DNA of 64,000 nucleotides from JBAOHV01 sp037045265 (GCA_037045265.1 JBAOHV010000019.1:434001-498000); one strand, 5' to 3'; positions 1 through 11,832 are shown, counted from the first letter of the stretch. Notes: generated from the sequence alone by a model not told the origin. Numbers and translations: made by a program.

Positions 1-745
1 GGCGAGCGAACAGCGCCATGTCGTGCGCGGCCGCACGAAGGTCACCGGCAGTGATCAGGTCGTGGAGGAACATCGCCTTGAACTTCGGTTGGCCGAGGAT
101 CGGACGGTCGGCGAAGCCCAGCAGGCGCGCGTAGAGGTCGAACACCGGGTCACCGACGGGCGCAACCACCTTGATCAGGGAGCCGATAGCGCTACCCACC
201 GGTGTGCGCAGAACCTCGAGAGGGGCGGCTCCGAAGCGGAGCAGGCGCGTGTACGACATGACCGCGTCGGGTCCACGGACCGGGCCTATGCCTCCGAGCA
301 GCGTCGCGACCACCACTCGCTCGGGCATCTGTCGTGCCACCGAGAGCGTGTAGGGGCCCCCTCCGGACAGGCCGACGACGGCGAACCGGTCGAGGTCCAT
401 CTGGTCCGCCAGCGCCTCGACGTCTGCCCCGAACTCGACGATCCGGCGATAGCGGTGGTTTGTCGACCGGCCGGTACCCGGGCGCTCCACGGCGATCACA
501 CGGAACCCCCGCTGGAGAGCCACTTCGTGCACCGTGGGCGGCACCTGGAGTCGGGCGCCCGGGGTGCCGTGGAACCACAGGACGGTGTCGCCGTCGGGGT
601 GCCCGAACTCGGCCCAACCCAGCTCTCGCTCGCCTCCCACCGCGACCGTACCGACAGCACGCGCAACCGGCGGCCCGACCTGGCCCTCGCCCGCTCCGGT
701 CGAGGCGGAGCCGGTCCCGTCGTCGTAGCCCGACTCGTGTTCCAC
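1..745 (-). CDS. alpha/beta hydrolase, C-terminus cut by window edge
   Basis: A continuous minus-strand frame runs from a GTG at 745 to the left edge of the window. An AGGGGG ribosome binding site sits five bases before this GTG, which decided the start. The protein shows the alpha/beta hydrolase pattern: an oxyanion-hole segment FHGTPG around residue 55, a nucleophile elbow GLSGGG around residue 115, and a cap-domain region after it. The catalytic acid and histidine would lie beyond the edge. Family membership is clear, but the substrate cannot be named. It lies directly downstream of menD on the same strand, about 140 bases away. It could be a haloalkane-dehalogenase-like or esterase-like enzyme. 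Confidence 0.75.
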   Translation of the reverse strand, partial: MEHESGYDDGTGSASTGAGEGQVGPPVARAVGTVAVGGERELGWAEFGHPDGDTVLWFHGTPGARLQVPPTVHEVALQRGFRVIAVERPGTGRSTNHRYRRIVEFGADVEALADQMDLDRFAVVGLSGGGPYTLSVARQMPERVVVATLLGGIGPVRGPDAVMSYTRLLRFGAAPLEVLRTPVGSAIGSLIKVVAPVGDPVFDLYARLLGFADRPILGQPKFKAMFLHDLITAGDLRAAAHDMALFAR

Positions 746-883
746 GTGGTCCCCCTGGGTGGTTCGATCTGGCCGTGGTCCGGCCCTGGTCGGCGGCCCT
801 CGCTCTCGGGGACCGGGGTCGAGGTTAGCCGGGACGGGTGGCCGACCCCGTGTACGACACCGGGCGGACAGGGGCCGGCGGTG

Positions 884-2656
884 CTAGTCGACGGGCCGCA
901 TGACCGCTGGCTCCCGGTCACATGCGGCGGCCACAGCGGCGTGGATCTCACGGTGCATCTCGACGTTGGAGCCGCGATCCGTGCGAACCACGACGACGCG
1001 CGGGCCTCCCCGGGTCAGCGCACCGGCGAGGGCCGCCTGCAGTCCCGTGCGGGTCGTGACCGACTCGACGGGCACGGCGTGCGCTCTTGCGAGCGCCTCG
1101 AGGTCCACGCCGTGGGGGGTACCGAACAGCTTCTCGAAACGCTCGTCGTCCAGGAACCCACGCTGGGGCAGGAACGAGAAGATCCCTCCTCCGTCGTTGT
1201 CCACGACCACGATCACCAGGTTGACCGAGCGCCGGATCAGGCCCAGCAAGCCGTTGCAGTCATGCAGGAACGCGACGTCACCCGTCAGCAGTGCCGTTGG
1301 TGCCCCACCGAGTGCCGCGCCGACCGCGGTCGACACGACACCGTCGATGCCGTTCGCTCCCCGGTTCGCCAGCACCTCGAGCCCATCACGGGCCGGTGCG
1401 TACCACTCCAGGTCGCGGACAGGCATCGACGATGACACCACGAGCAGGCCACCGTCGCTCAGCATCGTCGCCAGGTCGATCGCTACACCTGGCTCGGTGG
1501 CCTCGGTGTGAGCGGTCGTCACTCGCTCGATCGCCGACCGTGCAGCCGCCTCGGCTGCGCTCCACGAGGCCATCCACGAGGGCGGGGCCGACGCCGGTGC
1601 GAGCGAGCGGATCTGATCGGCAGCGGTCGCGATGTCCACGTGGAGGCTGTCCGAGAGAACCCCGTCGGGGTCCGGGCACATCCCGAAGCTGTCCATACCG
1701 ATCTGCAGCGCACCCGAGGATGCGAGCCATGACGCGAGCTCCTTGGACGCGAGCAGTCCCCCCAGGCGGAGCACGACCCGGGGCAGGTGCGCCCGGGCGA
1801 ACGGCTCGTGACGCAGGAGCGAGTCGAAAGCGGTGACGGTCGCTGGCAGCTCACGCCGACACCCCGACAGCCCGTCGGCGAGCACCGGCCAGCGCAGGTG
1901 CACCGCAAGGCGGTGGACCGCCACGGCATCCTGGTCGCAGCGTGCAGCCCGCTCACCAGCGACGATCAGCCCGCGTACCCCGCCGAGAGCGGTCACCAGG
2001 GCGGCGAGCCGCTCGTCGGTCATGCCCCACCGGGCACCGGTACGGCTGGGCTCAAGCGGTTCACGTGGCGGTGCGAGCTCGCCGGCCTCCCCGACCAGGG
2101 GCTCGGAGAAGGCCAGGTTCAGGTGGACCGGACCGGGCTTCTCACCGAAGCAACGGGTCCAGCCGTCGCGGGCCAGGTCCCTCCACCACGGCGCCCCTCC
2201 GGCCTGAGGCGGACCTGGCTCGCAGAACCACCTCACGGCGCTCGAGAAGAGGTTCCGCTGATCGATCGTCTGTGGCGCCCCGACGCCCTGCAGCTCCGGG
2301 GGTCTGTCGGCTGTGATCACGATCAGGGCCACGAACGACTGGTGGGCCTCGACCACGGCTGCATGCAGTTCAGCGGCGGCCGTGCCGGACGTGCACAGCA
2401 GCGCCACCGGTCGGCCGCCGGCCTTCGCCAGACCGAGTGCCATGAACGAGGCGCTGCGCTCGTCGTGGTGCACGTGCAACGCGATCGATTCGCTCGCTGC
2501 GAGGGCGAGCGCCATCGGCGTCGAACGCGAGCCCGGACTCAGCACGGCGTCGCGCAGCCCGCAGCGGACCCATTCGTCGACCAGGGTGGCGCAGTAGGTC
2601 ACGGCAAGGTCGCCACCGACCGAAGGGGCGACTGGGCGGGAGGGCTCTGGTGACAT
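884..2656 (-). CDS. menD: 2-succinyl-5-enolpyruvyl-6-hydroxy-3-cyclohexene-1-carboxylate synthase
   Basis: MenD is a thiamine-diphosphate enzyme that joins isochorismate and 2-oxoglutarate (SEPHCHC synthase), the first committed step of menaquinone synthesis in the cytoplasm. The 590-residue protein has the normal family length. Visible motifs are SPGSRS at residues 40-45, DERSA at 65-69, the CTSGTA segment, and TADRPPEL followed by QTIDQ. A ThDP/Mg-binding GDVAFLHD segment near residue 460 leads to VVVDNDGGGIFSFLPQ. The reading frame is intact. It is divergent from menH, with only 27 bases between the two starts, so their promoters must overlap each other or the coding ends. Confidence 0.97.
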   Translation of the reverse strand: MSPEPSRPVAPSVGGDLAVTYCATLVDEWVRCGLRDAVLSPGSRSTPMALALAASESIALHVHHDERSASFMALGLAKAGGRPVALLCTSGTAAAELHAAVVEAHQSFVALIVITADRPPELQGVGAPQTIDQRNLFSSAVRWFCEPGPPQAGGAPWWRDLARDGWTRCFGEKPGPVHLNLAFSEPLVGEAGELAPPREPLEPSRTGARWGMTDERLAALVTALGGVRGLIVAGERAARCDQDAVAVHRLAVHLRWPVLADGLSGCRRELPATVTAFDSLLRHEPFARAHLPRVVLRLGGLLASKELASWLASSGALQIGMDSFGMCPDPDGVLSDSLHVDIATAADQIRSLAPASAPPSWMASWSAAEAAARSAIERVTTAHTEATEPGVAIDLATMLSDGGLLVVSSSMPVRDLEWYAPARDGLEVLANRGANGIDGVVSTAVGAALGGAPTALLTGDVAFLHDCNGLLGLIRRSVNLVIVVVDNDGGGIFSFLPQRGFLDDERFEKLFGTPHGVDLEALARAHAVPVESVTTRTGLQAALAGALTRGGPRVVVVRTDRGSNVEMHREIHAAVAAACDREPAVMRPVD

Positions 2657-2683
2657 GGGCGGGCCAGCCTACGGTGTCGGGCG

Positions 2684-3514
2684 ATGAGTGCCGAAGTGGC
2701 GGACCGACCGTCGTCCGAGTCGACGCTGTTCGCGACCGTTCGTGGCGGCCCGGGTGACATCCCCGGAACGGGGCCCCCGCCGGACGTTCGAACGCCGGTC
2801 ACCGTGGTGCACGGGTTCGCGCAGAACTGCGACTGCCTCGGCCCGCTCGCCGATGCCCTGACAGCCGAACGCCCGACGACGCTCGTGGATGCACCCGGAC
2901 ACGGGCACTCATCGGACCACGCGACCGCCGACATGGCTCGCGGGGCGGCGCTCCTCGCTGCGACGATGCCCACCGGAGCGCTGATCGGCTACTCGATGGG
3001 GGGACGCCTGGCGTTGCGCACTGCGATCGATCACCCGGACGGGGTGACCACCCTGGTGCTGATCGGAGCGACCCCGGGAATCGTGGACGCCGCCGAGCGC
3101 TCGTCGCGCCGTCGCGCCGACCACCAACTCGCCGACCGCCTCGAGATGATCGGTCTGGAGAGGTTCCTCGACGAGTGGCTGGCCCTGCCGATGTTCGCCG
3201 GACTGGCACCGTGGGCACGCTTCGACGAACCCCGCCACAGGAATCAGGCCAGCGCCCTGGCCGACAGCCTCCGACATTCGGGTACCGGCTCGATGACACC
3301 TCTGTGGGACCGCCTCGGAGAGCTCGCTGTGCCGGTGCTGTGCATCACCGGAGCCCATGACGACCGCTACGGCGAGATCGCCCGGAGGATGGTCGCCCGG
3401 ATCGGCCCACACGCCGAGCACCGTGAGATCCCCGATGTCGGCCACTCGGCTCACCTGGAGGCGCCGCGGGTCACCATCGACGTCGTCGCGGAGTTCCTGG
3501 GCCGCTGCGACTGA
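2684..3514 (+). CDS. menH: MenH-like 2-succinyl-6-hydroxy-2,4-cyclohexadiene-1-carboxylate synthase
   Basis: This alpha/beta hydrolase-fold protein should remove pyruvate from the MenD product (SHCHC synthase). Visible features are the oxyanion-hole segment HGFAQ at residues 43-47, the nucleophile elbow GYSMGGR with Ser104, an acid segment GAHDDRY, and the catalytic His in VGHSAHLEAP. MenH enzymes share the GYSxGGR elbow. The 276 residues include about 35 extra N-terminal residues before the fold. Divergent pairing with menD supports the assignment. The stop lies six bases from the end of menA on the other strand, so the two genes converge with no room for a terminator. Confidence 0.88.
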   Translation: MSAEVADRPSSESTLFATVRGGPGDIPGTGPPPDVRTPVTVVHGFAQNCDCLGPLADALTAERPTTLVDAPGHGHSSDHATADMARGAALLAATMPTGALIGYSMGGRLALRTAIDHPDGVTTLVLIGATPGIVDAAERSSRRRADHQLADRLEMIGLERFLDEWLALPMFAGLAPWARFDEPRHRNQASALADSLRHSGTGSMTPLWDRLGELAVPVLCITGAHDDRYGEIARRMVARIGPHAEHREIPDVGHSAHLEAPRVTIDVVAEFLGRCD

Positions 3515-3519
3515 GACGT

Positions 3520-4431
3520 TCAGGAGGCCAGGAACAGACCGGCTGCCAGCAGGCCACCGAAGACCATCTGCACCTTGGCGGTGTCGGCCAGGACCGCAAT
3601 CAGGGCAGCCCCCCGGGCGCCGCCGAGGACCGCCACCACAGGGCGGCGGGCAGGAACCACCGCCAGCAGGCTGACCGCCGCGAGCAACCTGGCACTCAGC
3701 CCGGCGATCAACGGCACGCACATCATCGCCACGACCAACAACGCGACGTACAGGTACCGCGTCCGACGATCACCCAGGCGCACCGCCAGGGTGCGCTTGC
3801 CCGACCGTGTGTCGCCCGGGATGTCGCGCAGGTTGTTGACCACCAGCAGCGCAGTCGCCAGGCACCCCATGGCCACACCGCAGCCGAATGCCAGCCAACT
3901 CCAGGATTCCGTCTGCACGAAGCACGAGCCGATCGTCGCCACCAGGCCGAAGAACACGAAGACGAACACCTCGCCGAACCCCGCGTACCCGTACGGGCTC
4001 GGTCCTCCGGTGTAGAGCCACCCGGCCGCCATGGCCGCTGCACCGACGAACAACAGCCAGGGGCTGACGAAGACCACCAGCGGCAGCCCGCACAACGCCG
4101 TCAGGGCGAAGGCGATGAGCATCGCCCGCTTCACCTCGGAAGGCGAGGCGAGGCCGTTGCCGACCAGCCTCGGCGGCCCCACACGCTCCCCCGGATCATC
4201 GGTGCCGCGGGTTCCGTCGGAGTAGTCGTTCGCGTAGTTGGTCGCGACCTGGACGAACATCGCGACCCCGAGCGCACAGGCGAACGCCCACAGCCGCAGG
4301 TCCCTTCCGGCCGCAGCGGTGCCGACCAGCACGGGCGCCACCGCCGCCGGCAGTGTGCGCGGGCGTGCTCCCAGCACCCACTTGCGCCAGTCGGTCGGTG
4401 GTCGGGGCTGCGTCGCGGGTTCAGCGGACAT
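3520..4431 (-). CDS. menA: 1,4-dihydroxy-2-naphthoate polyprenyltransferase
   Basis: MenA is a UbiA-superfamily membrane enzyme that attaches the polyprenyl tail to 1,4-dihydroxy-2-naphthoate. The first Asp-rich motif NYANDYSDGTRGTDD and the second motif NNLRDIPGDTRSGKRT are both present, and the rest is built of about eight hydrophobic helices. The ATG at 4431 was chosen over an upstream in-frame start because the family's usual beginning (DWRKWVLGARPRTLPAA) follows about 14 residues later, and because the upstream gene stops at 4445. The result is 303 residues, normal for the family. No strong ribosome binding site is visible, so translation may be coupled to the PH-like gene 13 bases upstream. 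Confidence 0.95.
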   Translation of the reverse strand: MSAEPATQPRPPTDWRKWVLGARPRTLPAAVAPVLVGTAAAGRDLRLWAFACALGVAMFVQVATNYANDYSDGTRGTDDPGERVGPPRLVGNGLASPSEVKRAMLIAFALTALCGLPLVVFVSPWLLFVGAAAMAAGWLYTGGPSPYGYAGFGEVFVFVFFGLVATIGSCFVQTESWSWLAFGCGVAMGCLATALLVVNNLRDIPGDTRSGKRTLAVRLGDRRTRYLYVALLVVAMMCVPLIAGLSARLLAAVSLLAVVPARRPVVAVLGGARGAALIAVLADTAKVQMVFGGLLAAGLFLAS

Positions 4432-4444
4432 GCGAACGCCGATG

Positions 4445-4910
4445 TTAGGACCGAGCGCCATCGAGCAGTTCCCCAGCGACCCTGTGTGCCGCGAGCAGGC
4501 CCACGACCTCGTCAGCTCCAGCGCCTCCCCATCTGGACGCGGCACCCAGGTGGTGGCGTCGTCTGGTCCCCCGCAGGTGCACCTCGATCGTGCTCAGCCC
4601 TGGACGCGACACCGGCCTCAGCTCCTCGACCGCCGACCAGTGGAGCCTCGGAGGTGGAGCTGACGTTGCGGATCACGAGCCCGTCGCCGCCGATCACGAC
4701 CGACTGGGTGAGAGCCCGCCAGGCGAGCACCAGTCCCCCCAATACTGTGAGGACTGCGATGGTCCACGGCGGGACCGGATCATCGGCTGCTCGTTCGAGG
4801 CCTCCCCGCAGCGTCCCGATCGTCACGAGAGCAACCGCAGCGACCACCAGCAGGACAGCGAGCGCCCTGGCCGGACCGGCCGGTTCGATCCGCAGCTCGT
4901 CGTCGGGCAC
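4445..4910 (-). CDS. small PH-like domain membrane protein (one frameshift)
   Basis: A GTG start at 4910 opens a protein with two hydrophobic segments, at about residues 15-38 and 46-66. They are followed by a beta-rich region (VVIGGDGLVIRN) typical of bacterial PH-like domains. The frame breaks near 4658. Removing one G restores LHWSAVEELRPVSRPG and a continuous C-terminus down to a TAA at 4445-4447, giving about 154 residues. The function is unknown. It lies between menA (13 bases downstream, same strand) and divergent menE, so it is probably co-transcribed with menA. The PH-fold assignment rests on overall pattern only. Confidence 0.6.
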
Positions 4911-4972
4911 ACGACCAGAGTAGGGCCAGCTGCTGCGACGCACGCCGGCGCTGTTGGTGGCACGCTGGAGCG

Positions 4973-6168
4973 GTGCAGGATCTGATCGCTCTCCTGGTTC
5001 CGGGAGGCGCCGGCCTTCGTGGAGCAGGTGCGAGCGCGCCTGGGACGACGGTGACGCCGTGTTGCCGCTCGACCCTGCCACCCCGGTGGCGCACCTGGAC
5101 CAGGTGATCGCGGCACTCGCGCCCACCAGAGTCGTCGAGACAGACGGACAGGTTCGCTCCCTGCACGGTGGGCGGCCGGTGCAGCACGGCGACGCACTGG
5201 TGATCGCCACGTCCGGAACCACCGGGGCGCCCAAGGGCGTCGTGCACACGCGGGAGTCGGTGGAGGCCGCCGGGTACATGACCGCGGTCGCCACAGGGAC
5301 AGCGGTCGGACACCTCCTGGCTCGCGTGTCTTCCGCTGTCGCACATCGGTGGCTTCTCCGTCGTCAGCAGGGCGTTGACCACGGGTGCGGGCCTGGAGGT
5401 GCACCCGGCTGCCGAAGCAGCCGCCATCGACGACGCCGCCGACCCGCGGAGCGACGCATGTGTCGCTGGTACCCACCTTGCTCCGGCCGGGTCGACGCCA
5501 CACGCTGGCGCACGATCCTTCTGGGCGGATCCGCGATCCCGCCGATACGACCGACCAACACGATCGCCACCTACGGCATGACCGAGACGATGGGTGGCGT
5601 GATCTACGACGGACAGGCGCTTCCCGGCGTAGAGGTGCGCGTGGCCTCGTGCACGAGGACGGCCACGAGGTCGAGCCGGGGGCGAGTGGGCACGATCGAA
5701 CTGCGATCGCCAACCCTGATGCGCAGCTACCGCGACGGCGCGGAACCCGATCCGATGACGCAGGCTGGTTCCGCAGCGGCGATCTGGGGAGGATCGACCC
5801 TACAACCACCGTCGTGGAGATCCACGGCCGGTCCGACGACCTGATCATCAGCGGGGGCGATGAAGGTGTGGCCGGAGCAGGTCGAAGAGGTGCTGCGCGC
5901 CGACCGCAGGGTCAGCGATGTCGCCGTGGCCGGCCTGGCCCGACCCCGAATGGGGCCAGAGGGTCGTCGCCTTCGTCGTGCCCGAGGACCCCGGCGATCC
6001 GCCGGCCATCGAGGATCTGCGGCTCGCTCGTTCGTGACGCAGCCTACCCCGCGCCGCCGCCCCCAAGCAGCTCGGTGCTCCTCGATTCGCTCCCGCGCAC
6101 AGGACTCGGCAAGATTCGGCGTTCCCTCCTGGTCACCAGCGGTTCGGAGCACCTCCCCGCATGGCTGA
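4973..6168 (+). CDS. menE: o-succinylbenzoate-CoA ligase, broken by several frameshifts
   Basis: MenE activates o-succinylbenzoate to its CoA thioester with ATP. Pieces in different frames spell the ANL-superfamily core motifs in the correct order: the P-loop TSGTTGAPKG near 5213, YGMTET near 5573, SGDLGRID near 5780, GRSDDLIISGG near 5833 with KVWPEQVEEV following, and the C-terminal PRTGLGKIRR lysine motif near 6100. A GTG at 4973 preceded by GGAG is the likely start. At least six frame changes occur between 5000 and 6100. The length (about 390 residues) fits MenE. The order of intact motifs and the men-gene neighbours argue for sequence error rather than a dead gene. Confidence 0.85.
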
Positions 6169-6209
6169 GCCACTCTCCGACCCAGCGACGCCCCGGTCGA
6201 TCACCGGAC

Positions 6210-7035
6210 GTGCGCTTCGACCACATCGGCCTGGCCCTGCGCCGACCCGACCGACCTCTGGCCGCTCATGGCCGGCGCGCTGGGCGGCCGGCTACCACGG
6301 CCGCGGTCGCGAAGGCCGGCTACGGCTGGACCCAGCTGCGGTTCGCCAACGGCTTCGTCGTCGAGGGGCTGCAACCCCGAGTTCCACGAGGGCACCGACT
6401 TCCTCGACCGCTTCCTCGACGACGCTCCGGTCCGGGTCCGCACCACCTGACGTTCCACGTCGGCGACCTGGACGCCGGCCATCGCCGTGCTGCGGTCCGC
6501 CGGCGATCGAGCCGCTCGGCGAGGACCGCTCGCGATCCCGGCTGGCTGGAGAGTCGATCATCCATCCCCAGCAGGGCACCGGCATCGTGGTGCAGCTGGT
6601 CGCAGGCGGCCGAACCGCCCGCCGAGATCCTCGACGAGCCCGAGGGCTTCCCGGAGACCAGCTTCGACCACCCGATGGCGTCGCTCGGCCGCGTCGTGCA
6701 CGCGGTGGCCGACCTGCCGGCCGCGCTCGTCGCTGTTCCGCGACGCTGCTCGGCGGCCGGGTCGTGTCGCAGCGGCGCCGCGGTCGACGGCAACCACTGG
6801 GTCGAGCTCGGCTGGGGCGGCCCCGGCCGGCTGCGCCTGCTCGAGGCCGTGCACGCCGAGATCGCCGAGTGGGTCGGCGACCGGCCCGGGCGGCTGCGTC
6901 ACCTGTTCTTCGACTTCGACGAGCCGTCCCACGTGCCCGGCGCCCACCAGGTCGCCTCCGGGCCGCGGTCGGTGGGTGGTCGACGCCGACGACGTGCTCG
7001 GCACCCGCCTGGTCATCGCCTCCAGCGCCCGCTGA
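6210..7035 (+). CDS. VOC (glyoxalase/bleomycin-resistance) superfamily protein, frameshifted
   Basis: A GTG at 6210 begins VRFDHIGLA, the usual first strand of a vicinal-oxygen-chelate module. Frame-switching then gives TQLRFANGFVVEGLQP, HHLTFHVGDLDA near 6445, and a second module with LGRVVHAVADLPAAL, ELGWGGPGRLRLLEA and HLFFDFD. It ends at a TGA at 7033-7035. The His residues of the DHIGL and HLTFHV segments are plausible metal ligands. Two modules in about 270 residues suggest a double-domain VOC protein, such as a methylmalonyl-CoA-epimerase-like or dioxygenase-like enzyme. The substrate is unknown. There are at least five frame changes. It lies 42 bases after menE and converges with the SDR gene. 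Confidence 0.7.
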
Positions 7036-7046
7036 GCCGGCCGCTG

Positions 7047-7803
7047 CTAGAGCAGCATCCCGCCGTCGACGACGGTGGTCGTGCCGGTGATCCACGACGC
7101 TGCGTCCGAGGCGAGGAACAGCGCTGCGTTGGCGATGTCGGCGGGCTCGCCGAGCCGGTGCAGCGGCACCATCTCGCGACACGGCGTCCTCGTTGGACTC
7201 CCACAGGGCACGTGCCATGTCGGTCTTCACCAGACCGGGGCAGATCGCGTTGACCCGGACCGACGGGGGCCAGGTCCTTGGCGAGCGACTTGGTCAGGTG
7301 GATCAGCGCCGCCTTGGTCACGTTGTAGTGGCCGATCGAGGTCTCCACGGTCAGCCCGCCGATGGAGGAGATGTTGATGATCACGCCGCCGTGGTCCCGC
7401 ATCGACGGCGCGCCAGCACTCCTGGATCCACACGAACGGGCCCGCGCAGGTTGACGTCGTGGGTCTTGTCGAGGCGTGGCAGGTCGATGTCGATCATCGG
7501 GCCCAGATACGGGTTGGTCGCCGCGTTGTTGACCAGGATGTCGACCCTGACCGAAGCGCTCCACGGTCGCCGCGACGCAGGCGGCGGCCGCCTCGGGGTC
7601 CCCTGCGTTCGCAGCGAAGACGTCCAGCTGCCCCGTGTGCGTCGGCCGCGCATGGAGTCCGCCGCCGCCTCGAGCGCGTCCTGCTTGCGCGATGAGAGCA
7701 TCACGTCCGCCCCGGACGCCGAGAACAGCGCGGCGATCTCACGCCCGATGCCCCGGGACGCGCCCGTCACCAGTGCCACCTTGCCGTCCAGTCGAAGCTC
7801 CAT
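7047..7803 (-). CDS. SDR-family NAD(P)-dependent oxidoreductase, frameshifted
   Basis: The N-terminus reads MELRLDGKVALVTGASRGIG, the dinucleotide-binding TGxxxGxG motif, followed by EIAALFSASGADVMLSSR. Further on, in shifted frames, come VDILVNNAATNPY (the NNAG-type motif), GGVIINISSIGGLT with the catalytic Ser, and HYNVTKAAL, which carries the YxxxK catalytic pair. The gene ends TTVVDGGMLL then TAG at 7047-7049. The total of about 250 residues fits a classical short-chain dehydrogenase. The substrate is unknown. At least three frame changes are present. It is divergent from the GlxA-type regulator, with about 100 bases between starts. Confidence 0.85.
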
Positions 7804-7901
7804 GGGCGCACCGTAGCCAACGCAGGCGCCGCCCGTCGCTTGGCGGAGATCGGCAGACAATTGTCATTGCCGCCACGGCCGCCCGGGGTGATGATGCCCG
7901 G

Positions 7902-8902
7902 ATGAGCTCCGCACCCCGCCGACTGCGTCGCGTTGGTCGCGTTCGACGACCACCAGCTGCTCGACCTGGCGGGGCCCGCGGACGTGTTCAGCACCGCGTC
8001 CCTGCTGGGCGCCGACCCGCCTACGAGGTGGTGGTCGCCACTCCCGGCGGGCTGCCCGGTCCGGTCCGTGAGCGGCGTGACGCTCCTGGCTGACCTGTCC
8101 ACCGCCGCGCTGGCCGACCGTGGCGGTCGACACGGTGATGGTCGATCGGCGGGCTCGGCGTGCGGGTCGCCGCCGAGGACCCCGTGCTGCGTCGACGAGC
8201 TCCGCCGGGTCGCGTCGCGGCACGTCGAGGACCACGTCGGTCTGCAGCGGTGCCCTGCTGCTCGCCGCCGCCGGGCCTGCTCGACGGCTACGAGGCGACG
8301 ACGCACTGGGCGGCCGGTGACGAGCTGAGCGGCCCACCCGGCGGTGCGCGTCACCGAGGACCGCATCTACGTGCACGACCGCGACCGTTGGACCTCGGCC
8401 GGCGTCACCGCGGGGATCGACCTGGCGCTGGCCCTGGTGGAGCACGACCACGGCGCCGAGCTGGCCCACCAGGTCGCCGCCTGGCTCGTGGTGTTCGTCG
8501 CGGCGCCCCGGCGGCCAGTCCCAGTTCTCGTCGCACGCTGCGCGCCCGACCGGCCGCGACCGGCGCCGAGCTGCGCGATCTGCAGCGCTGGGTGCCCGAC
8601 CACCTCACCGACGACCTGCAGCGTCGCCGCGCTCGCCGGGCGCGGCCGGGATGAGCGAGCGCACCTTCGTGCGCGGCCTGGCGCACCGAGACCGAGCACG
8701 ACACCCGGCGGCATGCGTCGAGTCGGTCCGGCTCGAAGCGGCCCGACGCCTGCTCGAGATCGACCGACCTCACCGATCGACGCCGTCGCGCGCGAGGTCG
8801 GCCTGGTGCGCGCGGAGCGCCTGCACCGCGCCGTCCGCCGCCGCCTCGGCACCACACCCGCCAGCTACCGCGACCACTTCGCCACTGACGCCCCACCCCT
8901 GA
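7902..8902 (+). CDS. GlxA-type transcriptional regulator (DJ-1/PfpI domain plus AraC HTH), frameshifted
   Basis: Pieces in several frames give, in order, a DJ-1/PfpI-like domain (VALVAFDDHQLLDLAGPADVF, then TTSVCSGALLLAAAGLLDG with the nucleophile-elbow Cys, then AGVTAGIDLALALVE) and a C-terminal AraC-family DNA-binding domain (DLSVAALARAAGMSERTFVR, then LEAARRLLE and a final LGTTPASYRDHF). This is the GlxA/FtrA regulator architecture of about 330 residues. ATG 7902 was chosen because an ATG a few bases upstream runs into a stop. Removing one C near 8900 places a TGA right after the HTH. It is divergent from the SDR gene and lies directly before a stand-alone PfpI protein, both plausible targets. 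Confidence 0.8.
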
Positions 8903-8930
8903 CCACCGACCACCACGAAGGACCACCACC

Positions 8931-9617
8931 ATGCAGATCGCCACTCGGCCTCTACCCCGGCCTGACGCTGCTCGACGTCATCGGGCCCTACCAGGTGCTC
9001 AGCCTCCTGCCCGGCGACCGAGGTCGTGCTGTGCGCCGAGCGCACCGGACCGCTGACCGACGACAACGGCCTGGTCACCCTGGACATCACCCACACGCTT
9101 CCACGACGGTCCCCGCACCCGACGTGCTGCTGGTCGGCGGCGGCTACGCGCACGCGGGCGCTCGCCCACGCCCGACAGCGCCGATCGTGCGGTGGATCGC
9201 GCGACGGCCCACCCGACCACCCGGTACACGACCTCGGTCTGCACCGGGCTCGCTCGCTGTTGGGCGCCGCCGGGCTGCTCGACGGCCTCCGGGCCAACAC
9301 CCACTGGCAGCGCCGCGCCCGTGCTGGCGTCCTTCGGCGCCGCCGCCGTGCGCGACCGGGTGCGTGATCGAGGACCGGCATCATCACCGCTGCGGGCGTC
9401 TCGGCCGGCATCGACATGGCGCTGACGCCTCGTCGAGCTGCTGCACGGCCGCGAGATGGCCGAAGCCATCCAGCTGGGCATCGAGTACGACCCCCAGCCA
9501 CCCGTTCGACGTCGGAGCGCACCGTGGAAGGCGTCGCCGGAGATCGTCGAGCTGGTCACCGCCGTCATGTCCGCCGCCGACGGGCTCGACCGAGACGGCG
9601 GCGCACCGCAGGGCTGA
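8931..9617 (+). CDS. stand-alone DJ-1/PfpI (isonitrile-hydratase-like) protein, frameshifted
   Basis: The gene begins at ATG 8931, 28 bases after the regulator. Removing single extra bases at 8944, 9016, 9098, 9109, 9151, 9173 and 9182 gives a continuous start (MQIAIGLYPGLTLLDVIGPY) and VLLVGGGYATRALA. Later segments read TTSVCTG, with the elbow Cys, then LLGAAGLLDGLRANTHW and AGVSAGIDMALTLVE. It stops at TGA 9615-9617, about 225 residues. DJ-1/PfpI proteins of this type include isonitrile hydratases and glyoxalase-III-like enzymes, and the actual substrate cannot be told. It resembles the sensor half of the upstream regulator and may be a paralogue of it. Confidence 0.8.
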
Positions 9618-9658
9618 CCGCCACGCCGGGCCGCACCGTGAGGCACCAGACTGGCCCG

Positions 9659-11759
<2,101 letters not shown>

Positions 11760-11764
11760 CCGGC

Positions 11765-11795
11765 GCGGGTGCTGCCACCTGGCAACAGCACCCGC
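11765..11795. terminator. perfect 10-bp inverted repeat between convergent genes
   Basis: GCGGGTGCTG at 11765-11774 pairs exactly with CAGCACCCGC at 11786-11795 across an 11-base loop. It lies six bases after the stop of the DUF255 gene and 38 bases from the stop of the convergent MMPL gene. There is no U-tract on either side, so it may be a GC-rich bidirectional terminator or RNA-stabilising hairpin. Confidence 0.5.
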
Positions 11796-11832
11796 ACCGA
11801 ACGCTCGACGGGCCGCCACCCGTCGCGGCGAC

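Noticed and set aside
23..1435. A 470-codon open frame on the plus strand opposite the hydrolase and menD
   Set aside because: It is the mirror of real minus-strand genes in GC-rich DNA; the composition is Arg/Gly/His-rich with no motif.
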